Shown: positions 1 to 6,983 of the stretch, piece by piece | Layout of the letters: the number at the start of each line of letters is the position of its first letter | How positions within the stretch are numbered: position 1 is the stretch's first letter | Assembly (NCBI GenBank): GCA_020442545.1 | Contig: JAGRJX010000277.1 | Coordinates: 1-10,786, forward strand | Length of the DNA stretch: 10,786 bases | Direction of reading: 5' to 3' | DNA from: Lysobacterales bacterium | GTDB taxonomy: Bacteria > Pseudomonadota > Gammaproteobacteria > Xanthomonadales > Xanthomonadaceae | Program-made: the position numbers and the translations under genes | The notes under the pieces: generated by a model | The model's input: only the letters and a program-made list of their open reading frames with translations | Database searches by the model: none | What the model was told of the DNA's origin: nothing

Positions 1-68
1 ACAGCGCCCCGATGGCCTACGTCGAACTGGTCGACCGACCGCGCGCCGAGGCCGTTGACGCCGAGTAA
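1..68 (+). CDS. rplQ: 50S ribosomal protein L17, C-terminal end (partial)
   Basis: Only the last 21 complete codons are in the window; the gene begins upstream. The visible peptide contains SAPMAYVELVDRP and then a short acidic/alanine tail before TAA at 66-68. This matches the C-terminus of E. coli L17, which reads NAPMAYIELVDR followed by a Glu/Ala tail. L17 is a large-subunit protein lining the exit-tunnel region, and its gene is normally the last of the alpha operon (rpsM-rpsK-rpsD-rpoA-rplQ). The strong terminator 22 bp after the stop fits that position. The fragment is short, but the motif and the operon-end context agree, so only the missing part is uncertain. Confidence 0.9.
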   Translation, partial: SAPMAYVELVDRPRAEAVDAE

Positions 69-90
69 GCGTCGCAAGCCTGAAGTTTCG

Positions 91-118
91 AAAAGCCCGG
101 CCAAGTGCCGGGCTTTTT
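91..118 (+). terminator. Rho-independent terminator after rplQ
   Basis: A perfect GC-rich stem pairs GCCCGGC (95-101) with GCCGGGC (107-113) around the loop CAAGT. It is flanked by AAAA (91-94) and TTTTT (114-118), so the stem can extend by four A-T pairs and the transcript ends in a U tract. It lies 22 bp after the rplQ stop and should close the ribosomal-protein operon, separating it from dsbB. The A tract before the stem means it could also work in the reverse direction. Confidence 0.93.
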
Positions 119-164
119 CGTATTCGCGTCACGCTAACCGCGAACCTTGTGCGCCGCTTTCGGT

Positions 165-170
165 CACAAT
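165..170 (+). promoter_or_regulatory. Possible -10 element of the dsbB promoter
   Basis: CACAAT at 165-170 resembles a sigma-70 -10 box and sits 31 bp before the preferred dsbB start, giving a leader of roughly 25 nt. No good -35 is seen at 16-18 bp; the closest hexamer is GAACCT at 142-147. The call rests mainly on position: dsbB follows a strong terminator and needs its own promoter. Confidence 0.3.
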
Positions 171-201
171 GCCCGTTCGAAGTCACGACAAGGCTGTTTC
201 G

Positions 202-705
202 ATGCTGAATCCCTTCCGCTGGTCGTTCCGCTGGCAGTACCTCACCGGCTTCTTCATCTGCGCGGCGCTGATCGGCTACGCGATGGTCACGCAGTACTTT
301 CCGCCGTACCTGAACCCCTGTCCGCTGTGCCTGTTCCAGCGACTGGCGTTCCTGATCATGGGCGTCTTCTTCCTGATGGGTGGCCTGCACAACCCCGGGC
401 GGACCGGTCGACGCGTCTATTCGCTGCTGGTGTCCATCGGGACGATGTTCGGCCTCTTCGTGGCTGGCCGGCATGTCTGGTTGCAGTCGTTGCCCGCAAG
501 CGAGGTGCCGGCTTGCGGGCCGTCGCTGGACTACATGCTGGACGCCTTCCCGATTGGCAAGACCTTGAAGATGGTGTTCACCGGTTCCGGCGAGTGCGCG
601 GAGGTTGACTGGACGTTTCTCGGATTGGCCATGCCCGCCTGGTCGCTGATCTTTTTCATCGCATTGGGGCTAGGTGCACTCTGGGCCGGCTGGAAACGTC
701 GCTGA
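202..705 (+). CDS. dsbB: Disulfide bond formation protein B (DsbB)
   Basis: DsbB is an inner-membrane protein that re-oxidises periplasmic DsbA and passes the electrons to ubiquinone. The 167-residue product has the expected four membrane segments (about 13-32, 45-62, 72-90 and 142-162). The first periplasmic loop carries the CxxC pair in NPCPLCLFQR (C40, C43), followed by R47, the equivalent of the quinone-linked Arg48 of E. coli. The second periplasmic loop carries C105 and C132, matching C104 and C130 of E. coli. ATG at 202 is preferred because AAGG lies 8 nt upstream, the first helix then starts after a short basic N-terminus, and the length is near the family's usual 160-180. In-frame starts further upstream (169, or 55, which overlaps rplQ) would add an unlikely polar extension running through the terminator. 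No dsbA is in the window. Confidence 0.96.
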   Translation: MLNPFRWSFRWQYLTGFFICAALIGYAMVTQYFPPYLNPCPLCLFQRLAFLIMGVFFLMGGLHNPGRTGRRVYSLLVSIGTMFGLFVAGRHVWLQSLPASEVPACGPSLDYMLDAFPIGKTLKMVFTGSGECAEVDWTFLGLAMPAWSLIFFIALGLGALWAGWKRR

Positions 706-727
706 GCCTCGCTGTCTGTCGTTATAT

Positions 728-757
728 GAAAGCCGCGCGCCGCTTGCGTGGCGGCTT
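728..757 (+). repeat. Inverted repeat between dsbB and the DAHP synthase gene
   Basis: AAGCCGC (730-736) is the exact reverse complement of GCGGCTT (751-757), with a 14-nt loop. A second GCCGC copy (739-743) could pair with the same right arm using a 7-nt loop, so two alternative hairpins are possible. It starts 23 bp after the dsbB stop and could end dsbB transcription, but only two T residues follow, so it is a poor intrinsic terminator. It also overlaps the proposed promoter of the next gene. Confidence 0.4.
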
Positions 758-771
758 CGCTGTGGCATGAT
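744..771 (+). promoter_or_regulatory. Putative sigma-70 promoter for the DAHP synthase gene
   Basis: TTGCGT (744-749) and CATGAT (766-771) are separated by 16 bp, and TGG just before the -10 gives an extended -10 (TGn) signature. Transcription would start near 778, about 25 nt before the ATG. Both hexamers are imperfect. The -35 lies in the loop of the inverted repeat at 728-757, so folding of read-through RNA from dsbB and initiation here use the same DNA. No classical attenuator or leader peptide rich in Trp, Phe or Tyr codons is visible. Confidence 0.4.
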
Positions 772-802
772 GCGGTGACGCACCGCAACAAAGCACTTCC
801 GT

Positions 803-2203
803 ATGTCCCAGCATCATCTCCGCAGCAACGATTCCGCCGTCACTCCGGTTCGGGAACCCGCCAACTGGTCGCCGGAATCCTGGCAGCAGTATCCGGCGAC
901 GCAGCAGCCAACCTATCCGGATGCGGACGAGCTGGCGAGTGCTCTGGCGACGCTGGGTTCCCTGCCGCCGCTGGTCACTTCCTGGGAAATCCTGAGCCTC
1001 AAGAAGCAGCTGGCCGAGGCACAGGAAGGTCGCCGCTTCCTGCTGCAGGGCGGTGACTGCGCGGAGAGCTTCGACGACTGCGAATCCGGCTTGATCTCCA
1101 ATCGCCTGAAGGTGCTGCTGCAGATGAGCGTGGTGCTGGTTCACGGCCTGCGCCTGCCGGTGGTTCGTGTCGGACGCTTTGCCGGTCAGTACGCCAAGCC
1201 GCGTTCGGCCGACGAGGAGACGCGCGATGGTGTCAGCCTGCCGAGCTACCGCGGCGACCTGATCAATGGTGCGCCCTTCGATGCGGCATCGCGCCGCCCG
1301 GATCCGAATCGCATGATCAAGGGCCATGCGCGCTCGGCGATGACCATGAACTTCGTGCGCGGCCTGATCGATGGCGGCTTCGCCGACCTGCACCATCCGG
1401 AATACTGGAACCTCGGCTGGGTGGGGCATTCGCCGTTGGCCGCCGAGTACCAGCAGATGGTCGAATCGATTGGCGATGCCGTGCGCTTCATGGAGACCCT
1501 GTCGGGTGCTGCCGTACACAACATCAATCGCGTCGACTTCTATACCTCACACGAGGCGCTGCTGCTGCATTACGAGCAGGCGTTGAGTCGGCAGGTGCCG
1601 CGCCAGTGGGGCTGGTTCAACCTGAGCACCCATTTTCCGTGGATCGGCATGCGCACGGCGGCGCTGGACGGCGCGCACATGGAGTACTGCCGCGGCATCC
1701 GCAACCCGATTGGCCTGAAGGTCGGGCCGACGGTGACGCCGGACCAGTTGCTGCGCGTCGTCGAAGTGCTCAATCCGGACAACGAGCCGGGCCGGCTGAC
1801 CTTGATTCATCGTATGGGTGCCGGGAAGATCGAAGATGCATTGGCGCCGCTGATCAATGCGGTGAACCGCGAAGGCCATCGTGTGTTGTGGTGCTGTGAT
1901 CCGATGCACGGCAACACCGAATCGACCAGTGTTGGCGTCAAGACCCGTCGCTTCGAGAACATCCGCAGCGAACTGGACAGCGCCTTCGACATCCACGCGG
2001 CGAATGGTTCGCGCCTCGGTGGCGTGCATCTTGAGCTGACCGGTGAAGATGTCACCGAATGCCTGGGCGGCGCCCGTGAGCTGACCGAAGCAGACCTTGG
2101 CCGCGCCTACCGTAGCACCGTTGATCCGCGCCTCAACTACGAGCAGTCGCTGGAAATCGCCATGCTGATCGTGCGCAAGCGTGGTCAGGTGCCGGTGGCC
2201 TGA
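803..2203 (+). CDS. aroG: Class II 3-deoxy-7-phosphoheptulonate (DAHP) synthase
   Basis: The enzyme condenses phosphoenolpyruvate with erythrose 4-phosphate to DAHP, the first step of the shikimate pathway to aromatic amino acids, folate and quinones; it is cytosolic and metal dependent. The 466-residue protein belongs to the plant/Mycobacterium type (class II), unrelated in sequence to E. coli AroF/G/H. Visible active-site elements are C86 in QGGDCAESF, R125 in GRFAGQY, K306 in GLKVGP, R337 in HRMGAG, H369 in CDPMHGN, E411 in HLELTGED and D441 in DPRLN. They correspond to the metal ligands and PEP-binding residues of M. tuberculosis AroG, several at identical residue numbers, which supports the start at 803 although no clear Shine-Dalgarno sequence precedes it. 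The length places it with the long, primary-metabolism form rather than the roughly 400-residue PhzC form. The symbol follows the mycobacterial name and is ambiguous, because E. coli aroG is a class I enzyme. Confidence 0.96.
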   Translation: MSQHHLRSNDSAVTPVREPANWSPESWQQYPATQQPTYPDADELASALATLGSLPPLVTSWEILSLKKQLAEAQEGRRFLLQGGDCAESFDDCESGLISNRLKVLLQMSVVLVHGLRLPVVRVGRFAGQYAKPRSADEETRDGVSLPSYRGDLINGAPFDAASRRPDPNRMIKGHARSAMTMNFVRGLIDGGFADLHHPEYWNLGWVGHSPLAAEYQQMVESIGDAVRFMETLSGAAVHNINRVDFYTSHEALLLHYEQALSRQVPRQWGWFNLSTHFPWIGMRTAALDGAHMEYCRGIRNPIGLKVGPTVTPDQLLRVVEVLNPDNEPGRLTLIHRMGAGKIEDALAPLINAVNREGHRVLWCCDPMHGNTESTSVGVKTRRFENIRSELDSAFDIHAANGSRLGGVHLELTGEDVTECLGGARELTEADLGRAYRSTVDPRLNYEQSLEIAMLIVRKRGQVPVA

Positions 2204-2350
2204 GTACGCCCGGACTGCCATCGTTCTGGGCGTGTGGTCACGCTCTCGCAGCACCGTCACCTGCTGGCTGCGCTGACCATGACTTCTGGGGGATAGGGCG
2301 CTCTGGTTTCTGTTCTAGGGTGGCAGTTTCGCCAACCGCAAGAGCCGCCG
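2204..2350. other. Intergenic region with weak inverted repeats and a -10-like box
   Basis: These 147 bp separate the DAHP synthase gene from the amidohydrolase operon. ACGCCC (2206-2211) pairs with GGGCGT (2228-2233), three nucleotides after the stop. A longer bulged hairpin follows: GGTCA (2236-2240) and CGCAGC (2247-2252) against GCTGCG (2267-2272) and TGACC (2274-2278). Neither has a T tract, so termination here, if any, would not be of the classical kind. TAGGGT (2316-2321) is a possible -10 about 30 bp before the ATG at 2351, but I see no matching -35. AAGAG (2340-2344) is a weak ribosome-binding site, 6 nt before that ATG. Confidence 0.3.
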
Positions 2351-5300
2351 ATGACCGTTCCCGTCCAGCCGCGATCATTCGATCCTCGGCCTTCCTCGCT
2401 GTCGCGCCATTCGCGACGTTTTGCCCGTAGCGGCCTGATTGCCGGCATCGCCGGGCTGCTCTTTGCGGCCGGCGTGGCGCCGGTGTCGGCTGCCGACATC
2501 AGTACCGTGCCGGTGGCGACGGTTCGCGACAACGCGCCGACCTGGTACGCGCTGACCCATGCCCGCATCGTGGTGTCGCCGGGCAAGGTGATCGAGGACG
2601 GCACGCTGGAGATTCGCGACGGCCGCATCCGCTCGGTGAAGGCCGGATTGTCGGTGCCGGCCGGTGCCAGCGAGCGCGACATGCAGGGATTGACCATCTA
2701 TCCCGGCTTCATCGAGATGGCCGGTACGGTTGGCGTGCCCGAGGACATGCGCCGCGGCGGCATCAAGCCGCGTTCGGAGCAGGGCACGGCACCGCGCGAG
2801 CAGCAGGCCGACCAGCCCGGCGCGAGGCACTGGAACCGCCGCGTGCGGCCCGAGCTCAGCGTTTCCGAACGGCTCAGTTACAAGGACGATGAAGCGAAGT
2901 CGCTGCGCGAGCTGGGTTTCGTCGCGGCACTGGCGGCGCCGGATGCCGGCATCGTTCAGGGACGCAGTGCGCTGCTTTCCCTGCGGCCTGAAGGTGACAG
3001 CAAGTCGGTGCTGCTGGCCGACAACGTGGCCGAGCACATCGGCTTTGATTTTGCCTGGGGCAGCGAATACCCGACCTCGTTGACTGGCGCCATCGCGCTG
3101 ATCCGCCAGACGCTGCTCGACAGCAGGTGGCAGCATTCCGCCGAAGCCTGGTCGCGACAGCATCGCGATGCTGCGCGGCCGCAGGCCAACATGGCTCTTG
3201 ATGCGCTGTTCCCGGCGGCCTCCGGTGTGCAGCCAGTGTTCTTCCGGCTGGAGAACGAGCTGGACGTGGCGCGCGTCCGTGGCCTGCGCGACGAGTTTGG
3301 CCTGCGTCTGACCGCCTACGGCAGCGGTTACGAATACCGCGTGCTGGACAGCCTGCGCGGTGCCGGTTTCGGCATGGTGCTGCCGCTGGATTTCCCCGAC
3401 GCGCCGGAGCTGGAGAAGGCGGACGTCGCGCGTGAAATCGGCCTCTCCGAACTGCAGCACTGGGAACAGGCACCTGCAAACCCGGCGCGGGTGGCTGCCG
3501 TCGGTGTCGAGATCGCGCTCAGTTCGCACGGCCTCGACAAGCCGGCTGAAAGCTTCTGGCCCAACCTGCGCCGTGCGGTGAAGGCCGGCCTCAGTGCGGA
3601 TCGCGCCCTCGCCGCACTGACCACTGCGCCGGCAAAGCTGCTGGGCGCATCGGATCGGCTCGGTTCATTGGAGGCCGGCAAGCTGGCCAGCTTCGTGGTC
3701 GCCGATCAGACGTTATTCAGCGCCGACGATGCGGTGATCCACGAAGTCTGGGTCGAAGGCGTGCGCAGCGAGCTGAAGCCGCTGCAGGCGACCGATGGAG
3801 CGGGTCGCTGGACGCTGCGCTGGTCCGACGGCCGCGGACCCGCATCCTGGACACTGTCCAAGGCTGACGACGGGCTGGGCATCAGCGCTGGCGATGTTCG
3901 CGTTGGTGTGCGGCAGGAAGACGAGGGTTTCCTTGCGCTGGTGCCGCGCAGCTGGTTTGCCAGTGATGCGGCGGGACAGTCGACACTGCGCTGGTCGCAG
4001 CAGGGCGAACGCCTGCGCGGCTTCCGCCTGGCGGAGGACGGTCGACGCGTTGCCTTCACCGCCAGCCGCGATGGCAGCGACGGCGCGGCTGCGGACAAGT
4101 CTGCATCGACTGGCGAAGAGGTCGCCGATGCATCCGTGTCGATTCCGGCCTTCGCCGGCTATCCGGCCGGTGCTTTCGCCCGCCGGGATTTGCCGATGCA
4201 GCCGGAGGCCGTGCTGTTCCGCGATGCGACGGTGTGGACCAACACCGATGCCGGCATTGTCGAGAACACCGACGTGCTGGTTCGCAAGGGTCGCATCGCG
4301 ACGGTGGGTGCCGATCTCGATGCGCCGTCGGGCGCTGTGGAAGTCGATGCCAGCGGCATGCACCTCACGCCGGGCATCATCGACGCCCACTCGCACTCCG
4401 CGCTGCAGGGGGGCGTCAATGAAGCCGGTGACGCGATTTCTGCCGAAGTGCGCATGAGTGACGTGCTCGACCCCACCGATATCGCGATCTACCGCGAACT
4501 GGCCGGCGGCGTCACCACCGCCAACCTGCTGCACGGCTCGGCCAATCCGATCGGTGGCCGGAATGCGGTGATCAAGTTGCGCTGGGGTGGCAACGCGAAG
4601 GATCTGCGCTTCGAGGGCGCCATGCCCGGCATCAAGTTCGCGCTGGGCGAAAACGTCAAACAGTCCGGCTGGGGTGACGCCTACACCACGCGCTATCCGC
4701 AGACGCGCATGGGCGTCAACGAAATCGACCGGGACGCCTTCGATGCGGCGCTCAAGTATGCCGCCGAGCGTGAAGCATCAACCAGGAAGGGCGCGGCACC
4801 GTTCCGTCGGGACCTGCGCCTGGAGACGCTTGCGGAAATCCTTGCCGGCGAGCGCCTGATCCACATCCACAGCTACCGCCAGGACGAGATCCTCAACTTC
4901 GTGCGGCTGGCGCAGGACTACAAGCTGCCGGTGGCGACCTTCCAGCATGTACTGGAAGGCTACAAGGTGGCCGACGCCATCCGTGAGCTCGGCGCTGGCG
5001 CATCCACGTTCTCCGACTGGTGGGCCTACAAGATGGAGGTCTTCGACGCGATCCCGTACAACGGCGCGCTGCTGACCGAGGTGGGTGTCACCACGTCGTT
5101 CAATTCCGACAGCGACGAACTGGCGCGGCGGCTCAACACCGAAGCGGCCAAGGCCATGCACTACGGCGGCTTGAGCGCCGAGCAGGCGCTGAAGCTGGTC
5201 ACGCTGAATCCGGCCAGGCAACTGCGCATCGATGATCGCGTCGGCAGTATCGCGGTCGGCAAGGATGCGGATCTGGTGCTGTGGTCGGCATCGCCGCTGT

Positions 5301-5605
5301 CGGCCTACGCGCGCGCCGAGCAGACCTGGATCGATGGTCGTCGCTATTTTGATCGCGAGGAGGATGCGCGCCTGCAGCAGGTCGCGCAATCCGAACGCCA
5401 GCGCATCAGCCAGAAGATCCTCGAGCAGCGCATGAAGGCGCTGAAGCTGGCGCGCAAGGCACCCGCCGACGAACAGGATGACACCGAAGCCGACGCCAAG
5501 GCGCCGGAACGATATTCGGAGCAATGGTGTGCTGCCGCGTTCCAGCGTGGCCTGTACCACGACGGCCATGACCTGGCCGCCTGCCGTCACCGCGAAGCGC
5601 ACTGA
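2351..5605 (+). CDS. Exported tandem amidohydrolase, N-terminal domain degenerate, C-terminal domain active
   Basis: The 1084-residue protein starts with a long basic segment and a hydrophobic stretch (29-44) ending PVSAA, a likely signal peptide cut near residue 47. Residues about 60-475 form an amidohydrolase-like domain in which the usual PGxIDxHxH strand reads PGFIEMAGT (118-126) and the strand-8 Asp region reads ALSSHG (S391, S392, H393), so metal ligands are absent. Residues about 476-615 are a Trp/Gly-rich, probably beta linker. Residues about 615-1000 are a second, complete domain: H680 and H682 in IIDAHSHS, K762 in GIKFALGE (probably the bridging, carboxylated Lys), H838/H840 in HIHSYRQDE, H866 in FQHVLEG and D920 in NSDSDE. 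This set fits the imidazolonepropionase/prolidase-like branch of the superfamily. A charged helical stretch follows, then a Cys/His-rich end. Substrate unknown; a cyclic amide or peptide is plausible. It is the first gene of a two-gene operon. Confidence 0.88.
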   Translation: MTVPVQPRSFDPRPSSLSRHSRRFARSGLIAGIAGLLFAAGVAPVSAADISTVPVATVRDNAPTWYALTHARIVVSPGKVIEDGTLEIRDGRIRSVKAGLSVPAGASERDMQGLTIYPGFIEMAGTVGVPEDMRRGGIKPRSEQGTAPREQQADQPGARHWNRRVRPELSVSERLSYKDDEAKSLRELGFVAALAAPDAGIVQGRSALLSLRPEGDSKSVLLADNVAEHIGFDFAWGSEYPTSLTGAIALIRQTLLDSRWQHSAEAWSRQHRDAARPQANMALDALFPAASGVQPVFFRLENELDVARVRGLRDEFGLRLTAYGSGYEYRVLDSLRGAGFGMVLPLDFPDAPELEKADVAREIGLSELQHWEQAPANPARVAAVGVEIALSSHGLDKPAESFWPNLRRAVKAGLSADRALAALTTAPAKLLGASDRLGSLEAGKLASFVVADQTLFSADDAVIHEVWVEGVRSELKPLQATDGAGRWTLRWSDGRGPASWTLSKADDGLGISAGDVRVGVRQEDEGFLALVPRSWFASDAAGQSTLRWSQQGERLRGFRLAEDGRRVAFTASRDGSDGAAADKSASTGEEVADASVSIPAFAGYPAGAFARRDLPMQPEAVLFRDATVWTNTDAGIVENTDVLVRKGRIATVGADLDAPSGAVEVDASGMHLTPGIIDAHSHSALQGGVNEAGDAISAEVRMSDVLDPTDIAIYRELAGGVTTANLLHGSANPIGGRNAVIKLRWGGNAKDLRFEGAMPGIKFALGENVKQSGWGDAYTTRYPQTRMGVNEIDRDAFDAALKYAAEREASTRKGAAPFRRDLRLETLAEILAGERLIHIHSYRQDEILNFVRLAQDYKLPVATFQHVLEGYKVADAIRELGAGASTFSDWWAYKMEVFDAIPYNGALLTEVGVTTSFNSDSDELARRLNTEAAKAMHYGGLSAEQALKLVTLNPARQLRIDDRVGSIAVGKDADLVLWSASPLSAYARAEQTWIDGRRYFDREEDARLQQVAQSERQRISQKILEQRMKALKLARKAPADEQDDTEADAKAPERYSEQWCAAAFQRGLYHDGHDLAACRHREAH

Positions 5606-5609
5606 GGAG
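5604..5609 (+). promoter_or_regulatory. Strong Shine-Dalgarno site fixing the start of the second amidohydrolase gene
   Basis: GAGGAG at 5604-5609 lies 6 nt before ATG at 5616 and overlaps the TGA stop (5603-5605) of the preceding gene. The ribosome ending the first protein therefore stops on the binding site of the second, which points to coupled translation. It also argues against the longer in-frame reading that begins at 5478 inside the upstream gene. Confidence 0.85.
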
Positions 5610-5615
5610 TCGAGC

Positions 5616-6968
5616 ATGAACTTCAAGATCAACCCATCCGCGCTTGGTAAGGCGGCTGCCGCTTCGCTGCTGTCAGCGCTGCTGGCGACCACCGCCTCCG
5701 CACACGACAACGTGCCGGCTCGCGCGCAGGTGCAGCCGGTCACCATCGTTGGCGCCACCATCCACACCGTGTCCGGCGACGACATCCGCAATGGCCGCGT
5801 GCGGTTCGAGGACGGTCGCATCGTCGCCGTGGGTGGCAGCGACGTGTCCACCGACGGCTCGCAGATCATCGACGCCAGCGGCCAGCAGCTGTATCCGGGC
5901 TACATCGCCGTGGACGGCACGCTGGGCCTGTCGGAAGTGTCCGCAGTGCGCGCCACCGTCGATGTCGCCGAAGTCGGTGCCAACAACGCCGATGTGCGCG
6001 CCGACACCGCTTTCAACGCCGACAGCGAAATCGTTCCGGTGACGCGCGCCAATGGCGTGCTGCTTGCATTGAGCGTGCCCGGTAGCAGCAGCGGCAACGT
6101 CATCAGCGGACGTTCCGCACTGATGCAGCTCGACGGCTGGACGCAGGAAGACATGCTGGTAAAGGCGCCGGTTGCGCTGCACGTCAACTGGCCCGGCGGG
6201 GCGATTCCATCCTGGCTGCCGCCGCCGGCACAGCAGGCCGCGCGCGAGGCGCAGAAAACCGGTCGTGCGACCTTGCGCAGTGCTTTCGAAGCCGCGAAGC
6301 GCTACGCCGCCGGAAAGTCATCGGGCAAGGGGCTCGTCGTGGATCGTCGCCTGGAAGCCATGCTCGATGCCGTGGAAGGCCGGCAGCCGGTGTTCTTCCA
6401 GGCCGATGACGCGCAGTCGATCCAGGAGTCGTTGGACTTCGCCCGCGAATTTGGTCTGAAGGCGGTCATCGTCGGTGGTGCCGACGCCTGGCAGTTGACC
6501 GACGCGCTGAAGGCGCAGGACGTGCCGGTGATCCTGTCCGGCCTCAATCGGCTGCCGCGTACCCGCGACGATGCCATCGACAGCATCTACAGCGCACCGG
6601 CAAAGCTGGCGGCGGCTGGCGTCGAGTTCGCGATCAGCAACGGTGGCGGCGGCTTCGCCACCAGCAACCTGCGCAACCTGCCGTACCAGGCTGCAGCAGC
6701 CGTGGGTTTCGGCTTGACGCCGGCACAGGCGCTGCGAGCGATCACGCTCACGCCGGCCCGTATCCTCGGCGTCGATGATCGCTATGGCAGCATCGGTAAC
6801 GGCCTGTCGGCCACGCTGTTCCTCGCCGACGGTGACGCGCTGGAGCCGGCAACGCGCGTCACCCGCGCGTGGATCGACGGCCGCGAGATCGACCTGTCCA
6901 GCCGCCACACGCGGCTGTACGACAAGTACCGGCAGAAGTATCCGGAAACGCGGGACACCGCGCGCTGA
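5616..6968 (+). CDS. Exported amidohydrolase-like protein lacking metal ligands (probable pseudo-enzyme)
   Basis: The 450-residue product has a typical signal peptide: basic start, hydrophobic stretch 13-26 and TTASA before H30, giving likely cleavage after residue 29. It shows the composite amidohydrolase layout: an N-terminal beta segment (TIVGATIHTVSG, then DGRIVAVG), a TIM-barrel-like middle, and the closing TPARILGVDDRYGSIGNG and AWIDGRE motifs. The HxH strand, however, reads PGYIAVDGT (94-102, with D100 and T102 where His is expected), and strand 8 reads AISNGGGG (S341, N342) with no Asp. The remaining His residues (such as H50 and H189) do not fit the ligand pattern, and there is no cysteine. 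It resembles the N-terminal domain of the upstream protein more than its active domain, for example VFFQADDAQSI against VFFRLENELDV and AAAGVEFAIS against AAVGVEIALS. A role as partner, substrate-binding or scaffold subunit is inference. The gene starts 10 bp after the upstream stop. Confidence 0.85.
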   Translation: MNFKINPSALGKAAAASLLSALLATTASAHDNVPARAQVQPVTIVGATIHTVSGDDIRNGRVRFEDGRIVAVGGSDVSTDGSQIIDASGQQLYPGYIAVDGTLGLSEVSAVRATVDVAEVGANNADVRADTAFNADSEIVPVTRANGVLLALSVPGSSSGNVISGRSALMQLDGWTQEDMLVKAPVALHVNWPGGAIPSWLPPPAQQAAREAQKTGRATLRSAFEAAKRYAAGKSSGKGLVVDRRLEAMLDAVEGRQPVFFQADDAQSIQESLDFAREFGLKAVIVGGADAWQLTDALKAQDVPVILSGLNRLPRTRDDAIDSIYSAPAKLAAAGVEFAISNGGGGFATSNLRNLPYQAAAAVGFGLTPAQALRAITLTPARILGVDDRYGSIGNGLSATLFLADGDALEPATRVTRAWIDGREIDLSSRHTRLYDKYRQKYPETRDTAR

Positions 6969-6983
6969 GCGGATTGTCGACGC

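Noticed and set aside
55..201. Upstream in-frame extension of dsbB beginning inside rplQ
   Set aside because: It would pass through the rplQ terminator and add about 49 polar residues that DsbB proteins do not have; ATG 202 fits the family length.
2351..2485. Tat signal in the tandem amidohydrolase (SRRFAR before the hydrophobic stretch)
   Set aside because: The spacing does not match the S-R-R-x-F-L-K consensus, because Phe directly follows the Arg pair; a Sec signal with a long basic start is the simpler reading.
2375..3529. Long - strand open frame opposite the N-terminal domain of the tandem amidohydrolase
   Set aside because: The translation is an Arg/Gly/His/Gln-rich shadow without recognisable motifs, and the + strand reading has a signal peptide and fold motifs.
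5478..5615. Longer start for the small amidohydrolase-like gene
   Set aside because: The extension overlaps the upstream coding region and would hide the signal peptide; ATG 5616 has a strong Shine-Dalgarno site.
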